Below are positions 9,215 to 18,996 of a DNA stretch of 64,000 nt, piece after piece. The translations under genes and the position numbers were made by a program. Source of the stretch: Colias croceus (Eukaryota > Arthropoda > Insecta > Lepidoptera > Pieridae); contig NC_059543.1 of assembly GCF_905220415.1 (NCBI RefSeq), forward strand, positions 9,686,001 through 9,750,000, given 5' to 3'. The stretch's first letter is position 1. Each line of letters starts with the position of its first letter. The notes under the pieces are model-generated. The model made no database searches, was not told where the DNA came from, and saw only the letters and a program-made list of their open reading frames with translations.

Positions 9215-11850
9215 GTACGGCAACACGAATTGTTAATTTGTTTCAGTCATTTAACCTGTATAAACTTTTTAATGAACCCACACGAATTACACCTACTTCT
9301 GCAACCTGTATTGATAATATATACTGTGACTGCATCTGTTTAGAGAAAAATATTCTCAATACACTCACTTCGGATCACTGTGGCCAGAAAGTAGTTTTTG
9401 AATGGGATTGCTTACCTGAATTTAAAAGAACTAATGTTAGGCCTATAACTAAAAAAGGCATTAATAAATTTAGAGATAATATTAATAAAAACCTGCCCGT
9501 ACTGAATGATCAATCCTGTCATAATAATCCTTGTGAAATGTTTAAAAATCTTTTTAATTTAGTTCATAGTGAATTTGAAAAAATATTTAAAGTTAAATCT
9601 TTAAATATTACCAAGGATTTACCATTTAGTAAATGGGCGACACCTAGCATACATAGGTGTAGGATTGTTCTTTATGAGTTATATGGTATGAAGCAATATA
9701 ATAAAGATCCATCTTTTCTTAGTTATGTTAGAAATTACTCAAAAACTTTTAAAATTGTTTGTTTTACTGCGAAGCGTTTGTATATTAGGGATAAAATACG
9801 CGACTCGGATAATAAAGTTAAAACAGTTTGGTCTATTATTAAAGGTGAAATGGGTAAAAGCAAATCAAGTAATACCATAAAACTTGTAAATAATGGCATG
9901 GTTATTGACAAAAATGCTGATGTTGCGCTTGCTTTTGAAGATTTCTTTAGTAGTGTCCCTGCTAGCATTACTAATAATTTAAATTCGTCTTCAATACTTG
10001 CAGAGACCTTTTTGAGGGACCATGTTGCGGGGTGCAGTACATTATTTGAATTGCGTCACGTAACTGCTAATGATATTGTTACAGCATTTAAGACACTTAA
10101 TTTAAAAAATACTTGTGATCTTTGGGGAATGTCCGTAAATTTAGTTAATAATATAATAGAAAATATTGCAAACAATTTAGCTTTCATATTTAATAGGTGT
10201 TGTGACTATGGTACATTTCCTAATTTACTAAAGCTTAGTAAAGTTATACCTCTATTTAAAAAAGGTGATCAAGAAGACTGTAACAACTATAGACCTATCT
10301 CGATTTTACCAACATTAAGTAAAGTTTTCGAAAAGTTAATATTAAACCAATTGACTAGTCACTTTGCTTCTAATAATTTGCTGCACACCAAACAGTTTGG
10401 TTTCTCAAAGGGGCGCTCAACCACAGATGCTGGAGTTGCACTACTAACACATATATATAAGGCATGGGAAAACTCAAAAAATGCTTTGGGGATATTTTGT
10501 GACCTCTCCAAGGCATTTGACTGCGTTGAACATTGTACTTTATTGCGTAAACTTAATCACTATGGGATTAAAGGACAAGCTCAGAACCTCATAGCCTCAT
10601 ACCTTCATGATAGGATACAAACTGTAGTTGTTAATGGATAACGTTCTAGCGGTGCGTCAATTAACATTGGTGTTCCACAAGGATCTATTTTAGGACCCTT
10701 CTTGTTCTTGGTATATATCAATGATCTACCTTATTATTTACAGGATAGGTGTGAAATAGTTCTGTTTGCAGATGATACCTCATTAATATTCAATGTGGAT
10801 AGGCATGACCCAAATGTTGACGAAGTGAACAGTACTCTTTTACACATATCCGACTGGTTTACTGCTAATAATTTATTATTAAATGCCAAAAAAACAACTT
10901 GTGTTGAATTTTTACTACCTAACGTTAAAAAGTTGAGCAGAAATATTACCTTGAACGGGGAGGTATTACACCCTACAGAATCGACTGTATTTCTTGGGTT
11001 AACATTGGACGAGAAACTACAGTGGGGAGCCCATGTCAACACCGCTGCAGGTAAGCTCAGTTCAGCAGCATATGCAGTCCGAAAGGTAAGGCATCTCACC
11101 GATGAAGATACAGCTAGATTGGTTTATTTCAGCTACTTTCATAGTATTATGTCCTATGGAATTCTACTATGGGGCAGGGCAGCAGATATAGAAACTATAT
11201 TTATCTTACAGAAAAGAGCCATTCGCTCTATATATAATTTACGTGCTCGGGACTCACTAAGAGATCTCTTTAAGAATACTGGTATACTTACTCTACCATC
11301 ACAGTATATATTTAATAATATTTTGCATGTACACAAAAACGCCGACTTACACACAAGAGTAGGAGATAGACACTGTTATGGCACAAGGAACAGAAATAGA
11401 ATTGAAATGCCATTTTTCCGATTAGCTAAAGTTAAAAATTCATTTATGGGTCAAGGTATACGCTTTTACAATAGAATTCCTCATAATATTAGAGAGTTTA
11501 GTAGTTCTAAATTTAAAACTTATATAAAAAATGTATTAGTTCAGAGAGCGTACTACAGTATTCAGGAATATATGGACGATAAAAACCCATGGAGGGTTGT
11601 CGCGTAAAAACCACAGGACAGTTCTTTGTATATTATGATATAATATTATGTATTTAGATATAAGTTACATATTATGTAATATCGACATGATTTTAAAAGA
11701 GCAACTATGGAGTTTCTTGCCGATTCTTCTCCATAGATCACTGCTTTCCGAATCGGTGGTAAATGTTAAAATAATTATGTAATGACGATTCGAAAGTGCT
11801 ACTAAATTGTAGTCTAATTGAATAAATGAATGTTTGAGTTTGAGTTTGAG
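9215..11850 (+). mobile_element. 5'-truncated non-LTR retrotransposon (CR1/L2/Jockey-like group)
   Basis: The element begins inside the end of an endonuclease domain (about 9215) and ends in a short tandem TTTGAG tail at about 11835-11850. The 3'UTR contains GCCGATTCTTCTCC and TTTCCGAATCGGTGG, motifs I recognise from lepidopteran CR1/Daphne-type elements; this is from memory. An AATAAA lies at 11821. No target duplication could be confirmed. It sits between the phosphorylase 3'UTR and the 3' end of TAF13. Confidence 0.85.
9238..11607 (+). pseudogene. endonuclease/reverse transcriptase ORF of the LINE, one in-frame stop
   Basis: One frame runs from about 9214 to 11607, broken only by TAA at 10639-10641. 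The first 60 residues are the end of an AP-endonuclease domain (SATCIDNI, then the SDH motif). The reverse transcriptase follows: KVIPLFKKGDQEDCNNYRPI, then CDLSKAFDCVEH (the first catalytic Asp), then the stop, then GVPQGSILGPFLF and FADDT (the catalytic Asp pair). The C-terminal part is the usual thumb/connection region with YGILLWG and QKRAIRSIYNL. There is no visible start codon because the 5' end of the element is lost. A single nonsense change with an otherwise clean frame suggests recent insertion. It cannot be autonomous because of the truncation and stop. Confidence 0.9.
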
Positions 11851-11883
11851 GTTTTTAATTAAACACTATGCTCATTCATGTCT

Positions 11884-11889
11884 TTTATT
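11884..11889 (-). terminator. poly(A) signal for TAF13 3' exons
   Basis: AATAAA is read on the minus strand a few bases after the TAA at 11895-11897 of the last candidate exon. This supports a minus-strand gene ending here, just short of the LINE tail at 11850. Confidence 0.5.
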
Positions 11890-11894
11890 ATAAC

Positions 11895-13138
11895 TTATTT
11901 TTCACTTATATAAACTCCCCACAAACTGCTATTCAGGCATTTTATATTGCCATAAATATTCTTGTCTTCATCAATCTAAAAAGAAAACACAGTAATATTA
12001 GTTAATATTTTTTAAACTGATTTAGATAATATGTATAAAATATGTGTAGGCACTACTTGTAGGCGGTCTCTTAAATCTAATTGAATAATTAAAATTTATA
12101 GTCGACTCAAGATATTTTTAATCTGTTTAATTTTTTTTTACTTCCCAGATTAACATCATAGTTATATATTTTTCTCCAAAATACTTTTCAATATGTAAAA
12201 TATATTCCTTGTATTATTCAGTATACAGATACTTACAATATTTGGTCCATTTTGTAAACTATTATCACTCTGAAAGAAAAAAGTATTTTTAGAAATTATT
12301 TAACATACATGAACCTCTCTGTGACTGTTATTCTAATTGGTATATTCATTACCCATTTATTTATCCAAATAGAGCCTACTTTGTACACTAATAATTCTAA
12401 TGCATAGCCCCCTTAATATTTACTAAACACATTTTTTAAAACCAAAAGTGCTTACAGTTAGCTTTTTCTACTGAAAGGCTAGTCAATAGAAGCATATAAT
12501 AATGAAAAAAGAAATAGACTTAAATACAAATTTACATTTTTATAAAAGGCAAGATAAAGTTTTTAACCGACTTCAAAAAAAGGAGGAGGTTATCAATTCG
12601 GCCAGTATATTTTTTTTATTTTTATGTATGTACGCCGATTACTCTGACGTTTCTGAACCGATTTACGTGATTCTTTTTTTGTTTGATGCGGGATGGTGTT
12701 GAATTGGTCCCATAAAAATGTTATTTGGATAGGCACAGTAGTTTTTATTTTATGAGCATTTTTGGCAGGGTGATACTGCAACTCAAACATTTATTTTTTC
12801 AAGTTTAAATTTTTTTTTTTTGCATAAGGAAGGTAATATAATTTAAGATCTTAATTAAATTAGTTTAAAACTAGACAATAAGAATGTCTATTTAAATGTA
12901 AGAACAGTATGTGTTGCTGTTCACTGAAACTTTTGTTATTTGTTAAGTTAAATTTGTATTACTATATTCTTGTACAATGTACATGCTACATTTAAAATAA
13001 GTATCAAGCCCATTACAAATATGTTACACATGCCAGCAATGTTTGCAATTCCATTGTCAAGCCTTTCAAAAATGTTCAGTAAGTCAACAATAACACAAAT
13101 ACAATTTTCTAATGGGTTAGTCACATCTGTTCGTTTTG
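11895..13138 (-). other. candidate extra 3' exons of TAF13 (or a separate small membrane-protein gene)
   Basis: Three stop-free segments with good splice signals lie downstream of TAF13 exon 3: 13126 (or 13138) to 12963, 12269-12237 (a 33-nt exon with a CTTTTTTCTTTCAG acceptor and GTAAGTAT donor) and 11975-11895 ending in TAA. The first is preceded by a TACTAAT branch-point-like word. Phase matches TAF13 exon 3 and all later junctions. The first segment encodes a hydrophobic stretch (NIFVMGLILILNVACTLY) that looks membrane-spanning, which is odd for a nuclear factor. I do not recognise the sequence. It could be an alternative TAF13 isoform or part of another minus-strand gene. Confidence 0.4.
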
Positions 13139-13991
13139 CTTACTTAAAAGGCCATTAGTACAGTGCACACACAGAAGCAATGTGTCAATATGAAAATCAT
13201 TTACTTGCATCAGTCTAAGAAGCATGAGCAGCATTTTGACTGCCAATACTATTGTTGATCTTCTATAAGTTTAAAAGGGTTGTAATTTTAGTCGATAAGT
13301 TTATTAATACTTAAAAACTTGGTACATTTATTAATTAAATAATTAAATCATTCGCTTGCAAAATCAGGAAATTAAAACAAAATATAAAAATGTGAAGATT
13401 ATGGTTGATTTTCAAAAACTCCAAAATGCAAATAAAATTAAACAAATTTTGAACTTACCAACATATTTAACCTCATCAAAAGCTTTTCTAGCTTTCTTAA
13501 GTTCTTCATTCATTGTAAGCAAGTCCTTAACACGAGCATATTTACGAAAATCCTTACGAACTAAGAAAATTATATCTTCAACTTGCACTCTGCCTGGTCT
13601 TCCAACTTCCATTGCTCTTTAAAAATAATTTTAGTGTCATGAGAAGTTAAATGCTATTAAAACTTAAATTCATAACAAGCTTTTACTATCTTACCTGTGT
13701 GTAGTTTCGGTTATAAACTCAATAACAAGATCTTCTAAAAAATCCACACTTTCAGTGTACGGATTTCGATCGTCACCAAATCCATACATCATACACCGAA
13801 GCTCTTTACTAAATAGTCTCTTTCTGCCAGAAGCTGTTGCCCCTAATTGTTGATCTGACTCCTCGTCATCAAACTAGAAAAATAAAGATTGTGAAGTTAT
13901 AATTTCATCAACTATTCTGATACCAACTTTCATTTACTTTCATCCTAACCTGGTCGTATTGTTCTGGTGTATCGGGAGTTGGAGTAGCCAT
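11895..13991 (-). CDS. TAF13: TAF13, TFIID subunit 13
   Basis: Core exons on the minus strand are 13991-13950, 13873-13695 and 13616-13459. They encode a short acidic N-terminus (MATPTPDTPEQYDQ), then RKRLFSKELRCMMYGFGDD and NPYTESVDFLEDLVIEFIT, then VGRPGRVQVEDIIFLVRKD, YARVKDLLTMNEELKKARKA and FDEVKYV. This is the histone-fold protein TAF13, which pairs with TAF11 in the TFIID complex at promoters; the match to the human protein is very close. Human TAF13 ends about two residues after this point, whereas here exon 3 ends with an unfinished codon (G), so at least one more exon follows. Splicing straight to 11975 gives V-D-stop. Alternatively three further exons (13126-12963, 12269-12237, 11975-11895) stay open and in phase, giving 218 residues. 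The core is certain; the 3' end is not. Confidence 0.9.
12566..12790 (+). repeat. dispersed repeat (AACCGACTTCAAAAAAGGAG family)
   Basis: It begins AACCGACTTCAAAAAAAGGA with GGAGGTTATCAATTCGGCC following, and continues through GATTCTTTTTTTGTTTGATG and a GGTCCCATAAAAAT word. A second head is at 29627-29690, and an inverted fragment is probable at 17815-17905. The family is very common in Lepidoptera (recognition from memory). Here it lies within an intron of the TAF13 3' region. Confidence 0.6.
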
Positions 13992-14209
13992 GTTATTACT
14001 TATTTCCAAAAATGAAAAGTATACCTATACCTAATAATTTATATGTATTTATTAAATAAAAATTTTAAAAATCAACAACATGTATGAAAACCAAGTGTCA
14101 ACTGTCAAGTGTCAATTATTGTCATAATATTATTTTTTAATAATTTATTCATAACAATGGATACAAGTCCTTTCATAATATTATTTTTTTGTATCAAATA
14201 ACTTTAATA

Positions 14210-14480
14210 CTTGCTCTGTGGTACCAACCTTGACGCGTGACGTCACGAGCGCTTTTTAGTGATGGCACAGAATAGGTACCTAATAGTAGCTAAACGCTAC
14301 AGAACGGACACTCTCCGCCTCCCGCCAAAATTAAACACTTACCTCACCCCGCACGATCAGACATGTTATGGTACCCATTTCCCCGCAAGGACGATACCAA
14401 CGACGTCTTTAGACGAAACGCAACGAAGATTGACAACAGTAATCAAATTGACTTAAAGCAATTTTATTATTTTGGATTTG
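14210..14480. repeat. probable repeat upstream of the THAP fragment
   Basis: This is a locally GC-rich segment with GTGATGGCACAGAATAGG and CGGACACTCTCCGCCTCCCG, words I associate with a dispersed lepidopteran repeat. Two short open frames overlap it, but neither resembles a protein family. It also contains the region upstream of the TAF13 start, so a promoter may be mixed in. Confidence 0.35.
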
Positions 14481-14502
14481 TGATTATCGTTTTTCGTAGA
14501 AA

Positions 14503-14568
14503 ATGGTTAGATATTGTGCTGTTTACGGATGTATTTCATCAGAAAAACGCGAATTTTTTTTTACGCTA
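14503..14568 (+). pseudogene. THAP zinc-finger N-terminal fragment
   Basis: The start codon at 14503 begins MVRYCAVYGCISSEKRE, the classic opening of a THAP domain (C-x4-C with the tyrosine and conserved SS/K residues). After residue 20 it dissolves into unrelated sequence: no FP box, Trp, C-x2-H or C-terminal AVPTIF-like box follows. It lies opposite in orientation to, and is different in sequence from, the THAP exons at 18352-17212, so it is a fragment of another THAP gene or P-like element rather than a piece of that one. Confidence 0.6.
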
Positions 14569-15416
14569 GTCACAAATGTGCCAACCATAAAGAGTTTACA
14601 CACACATTTGCAGTCTCTACAGTGTGACTGTCAAAACTATAATTTTGTATGGAGTGTCCGGGGTGTGGTGATGGGAATCATTTTACGCAAAAATCTAAAT
14701 CGATTAGAGACGCCACTCGCAAGGCGATTCTAATATCGTAATAGCCCATCGTTTCAAACCCTACTGTAGTTGAAATTTGGGTGCTGATCTCCATAAATTC
14801 TATATATTTTCAAGTAACTTTACCTACACTATTATTATTCGTACACTAATACGTAATCAACTTACGTTTTCCGTGGATTGCCTCGTCTGTGATTGCTAGT
14901 GGGTAGTCCAAAAACCAGATCAAACTAGATCGAAGTAGTCAAATGAATGAATCTTATTCGCTAAGCTTATTCGATTACAAAATCAATTCAAGACAGAAAA
15001 ATGATAAATTACTATACACAGAAGAAAGACTTATGTGTATAAGCTTTTTCTAAAATTATCTAAAGAAAAAAAGAAATAAGCGTGTTCTTAGCATGGATGA
15101 ACAAGAAGTAATGAAAGTAATTTTTGTCACAGAAGTAATGAAACTGCAAAGAGAAGTCATTAGATTAAGGATTTTACAAGGTTACAAGTTTGTAGAAGAG
15201 CACAATGTGCGTACATTGCCTTTCACTCAATTCCTATAATAATTGCATAATTCCTGATTCCATCATAATTTCATTTGAGAACCTAATTACCTAGTTGTTG
15301 TGTTGGTAGATTAAAAATACACAATTAACTAGATAATTATAAAATAATTTTATTTAAAATCTTCAAAATAAAACTCTTTAAAATAAATATATACAGTTTA
15401 TTTTGAAACCATAACT

Positions 15417-18352
15417 ACAGTCTGTGCTATTGTCCCTGCAGTCAAATCAGTCAAAGCAGTAATGGAAGTATTCAGTCCTTTGAAGTCTGTTCAAGTGTTC
15501 GAAATACTTCCATGAAATGCAATTACCATCACCATCAACAATATTTTTAATATGTTTGGAGACAATATCTAAAAAAATGCAACGGGTTGTTTTGTTACTG
15601 GGTGTTCAAACGTTGTTGCCATGTTATCATTCGGTTTTAATTAACAACCTATTATTTTGGCCATCACTAAATTAGACGGACACCCATATAAAGTAAGACC
15701 AACTATGCATATAATATATTCGATTTGTTTAAATGTCTCAGGCACCAAATCGGCTTTTTCGGCTTTTTTTTCTGTCCATTTGCCCCATCTATTAAAAAAC
15801 ATCCAGCCGGAACCTAAAAATAAAATTAATGAAATCAGTAAAATTAGTGGATGTGCACAATAAAATTACATAAAAATAAAAATAAAAAATAAAAAAGAAC
15901 CAAGATCACCTTCCACTTATACCGATTTATAACACAAATGCTTCCTTAGCCTCAGGAGCTTGATCGGTATCTAAAACGCCTCCAAAGTCCACATAACCAA
16001 CAATTTTTTTTCCGCCCTATTCTATTTTTCTTCATATCGCCATTTCGTCAATCATGAGGCAACAATATAGAGGATGCTTCGATTTACTCGCTAAAAACTT
16101 TAAAGCTACTAAAGACTCCGTAGTAAAACCAGGGCTCCCGTTTATACTTTTGTACCATTTTTGAATGGTGTGGGGATGTGGTAGACACAGAGTAAACACT
16201 TTTCTCACATAGCATAGAATTTGGCTTTGGTTGAATAATGGTGTAATGTTAAAGCGAAGCTCCGTTGTGCTGGAGAATATTTTGATGTGCTGACTGCTGA
16301 CTACGTTTTTATTCTTCAACTGTCTGGAGAAAAGTTCTTGAGTGGTAACGTTGGTTGTGTCAAGTGATTTAGCCTGCTCATAATTGAGAAAACATTTCTG
16401 TTCAAGCACGAAAATAAAGTCATCAGGGATAGTATTTTTACTTTTTTTCGACGGTTCTGTTCTCTCAGTCTTTTTATTTCCTTGTTTCGTCTTTCAATTT
16501 TTTCCTTAGCAACATGCAATTTACTTAATAATTTCTCCTTTTTTAATGTATTCTCCATTAACGATTCGTAAGTATCCTGCAAAAAATAATATATAGAGGA
16601 AAGCATCAGAATACCTATCTCTATCTATATAACTTACTTAAGTTACAGGTACTTACCTGTTCTAAAATTCTCTTTCTCGGTTGTGGTGAAGGATTTCTTG
16701 GGGGTGGTGGTTTTGAATCTTTATTTTCGTTATTTTGTTTTTCAATTTTATCGTGAGCAACATGCAGTTTACTTAATAACTTCTTTTTTGGTGTGTTCTC
16801 CACTGACGATTCGTTAGTATCCTGCAAAAATAACAATTTTGTTGTGAATTTCTGGAAAGAGTACATACACACATGAACAACACATTATATAGAGGAAAGA
16901 GTAAGTATAACTATCTCAATCTATAATAACTTAAGTACCTGTTCTAAAATTATCTTTTTTGGTTATGGTGAATGGCTTTTAAAGGGCTGTTTTGGATCTT
17001 TTATCTGTAACATTTAAACATGTAATTTGAAACGTTTCCTGGTATGGTGGTATATTCAATTAATAAAATAGAGTAAAATTTGCGAAAATCTAATTCCAGA
17101 TATAAATCTAAAATTTACAATATTCCAAAATGCACAATTTTTATAAATACGTACGTACGCATTTCAAATGCCAAAGATTATGTTTTTTTTTTTTATAAAG
17201 AGCACACTAACCTCTTCATCAATTATCGTTTTCAGTATATCAATTGTCGGATAGGCTGTTTTTTTCAATAGTCGAAGCTTTTTTCCTTTAACAAAGCTGG
17301 CTTCACTAAAATGTTTAGAGCAAATTGTGCTATATTTTGTTGGAAACCAATCGTTATGTCCTGTCGCCTTGATCCATTTTTCTTTTATGTTCGGGTTACT
17401 TGGAAAACTGAAAAAACAAACATTAATTTCTAAGCAATAAGGAGTTTTCTTAAAAATACTCCCAAGATGACACTTTAACTAGATGGATGGCGTCCATATT
17501 TATTTTGAGTACCTATGTATTAAAATACTTATATAAATAATAAATTAGTTATTTTTATTTAATACTTTTAAGTGTATTTTTCAACACGAATCAAACAAGC
17601 CCAAACTCAAAAATTTGAGTCCATTAATTACTGAGTTCCTATGGCCACTTTCCGATTCCATCATCAAATCAGCTCTATGTCATGATAATGTTTCATCGCT
17701 ATCCAATTTATATACATATACAAAATGTCAGCCCAATTGGTAACCGGGAAGTGAATCAAAGTTACTTGCTAGATTTTCAATTAAGTCATCGAGATCAGAC
17801 ATAAATGCTCATAAAATAAAAACTACAAGGCCTACCTGAAAGAAATTTTTATGGGACCAACTCAAAACCATTCCGCACCAAACAAAAAATCGGTGCACTG
17901 ATACATAAAAAAAGTTGTAGGTCAAGTCGTCACATAAAAATCTATGCCTCTTTTTCTAGAAATCTGCTCATTCAAATTATCGTTTTTCTGTTCGATTACA
18001 AAATCGATTAGAATCGAAAACTGTTGCCTTGGTTGCATCAAATGAACATCACTAACCACAAAATTTGACAGAAAAATGAGAAGATGCTAGGTATTCATTT
18101 CATATTATCATATGACGCAATCTTTACCATGCCAAGTAAAAGCCGCAATGTATTCCGAATCATTCTGTGTGATTCAGTGATTTGGTATCCATGTTTGTCA
18201 CGATCGTTTTCCACTAATATTCTATAGTTGATTTTAATAAATAATGCATATTCTGATTAGAAAATTACTTACCGGTGGAAGGAAACATCTCCGTTAACTC
18301 GGCCACTCACTGCTGTGGAGTTTCTACAGTTTATTACTGCGCAATTCGGCAT
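15417..18352 (-). pseudogene. P-element-like THAP/transposase relic
   Basis: Exon 1 (18352-18273) and exon 2 (17407-17212) splice cleanly into a complete THAP domain: C4, C9, FP at 28-29, W38, C56 and H59, then YPTI. The exons after it encode coiled-coil-like Lys/Glu-rich segments (DTNESSVENTPKKK and relatives) and then P-transposase sequence: LFSRQLKNKNVVSSQ, VRKVFTLCLPHPHTIQKWYK, INGSPGFTTESL and LMIDEMAI, where the Asp is the first residue of the catalytic triad. Decay is extensive: a one-base frameshift at the A7 run near 16442-16448, stops after DEMAI and within the GYVDFGGVLDTDQAPEAKEA region, and broken fragments (CFLIDG, SNLVMAKIIG, TTFEHPVT) down to about 15417. P transposases are THAP-binding, GTP-dependent DNA transposases. 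The transposase is dead, but the THAP exons look intact. Terminal inverted repeats were not identified. Confidence 0.85.
16439..17004 (-). repeat. tandem duplication of coiled-coil exons in the P-like relic
   Basis: Exon A (17004-16939), exon B (16821-16657) and the start of exon C (from 16576) are related. A and B share the end (KDPKQPF.. and KDSKPPPP.., both closing with ILEQ and a GT donor). B and C share the beginning (GATACTWACGAATCG; LLSKLHVA) after the same TGCAG acceptor. A and B are in phase 0. Exon A carries a TAA after 13 codons. Confidence 0.8.
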
Positions 18353-18996
18353 TTTTGATTTTACTCTATTCAGTTACACGTCTTTCCCTGGCGAGCTGCA
18401 AGCGCGGACCACAGAGCAAGTATGGCGCGAACTGAGTGTAGGGCAGGGCAGCGTCAAGTTAGAGTTTTATACTTAGTTTGGACACGCGAAGTACATACAC
18501 TCGCGTAGTCTAGGTTAATTTTTATCACATTTTTATCTTTTTTCATTTTTGTTTTCTTTTTTGCTATTTGCCAGTTGTCAACACACTACAAGTAATAATA
18601 TTATGTTGTCAATTTCACTTGTCACTTATGAAGTTATGAACACAGAGCAAGTAGCTACGGCAAGTAGGTACCTATAATATCTCGAGATGATCTAAGATCT
18701 CGAGTGATGTGCATAATTCGGCATTGTGCGCCACTGAGTCCCATTACTCTCTGTAATTGGAAAACAGCCAAAGTAAGTCGTCCTTCATTTTTTGGTTTCG
18801 TGTGAGTGACCGGCATAGTAATAATAATAATCTTTATCTGTGCTCGCATTATTAGGTATGTCAACCTAAGAGCAATGTCAACTGATTCACAGAGTTACAA
18901 TTTGTAAACATAGCGGCTGTCGGAGCCTGCATTTTTACAATAATTTTTAAAAATAATATTGTCAATTGCAAGTAAATTGCTTGAAATTTAACGAAA

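Noticed and set aside
14259..14733. Overlapping short frames as one small gene
   Set aside because: Only the 20-residue THAP start is meaningful; the rest is repeat-derived and changes frame.
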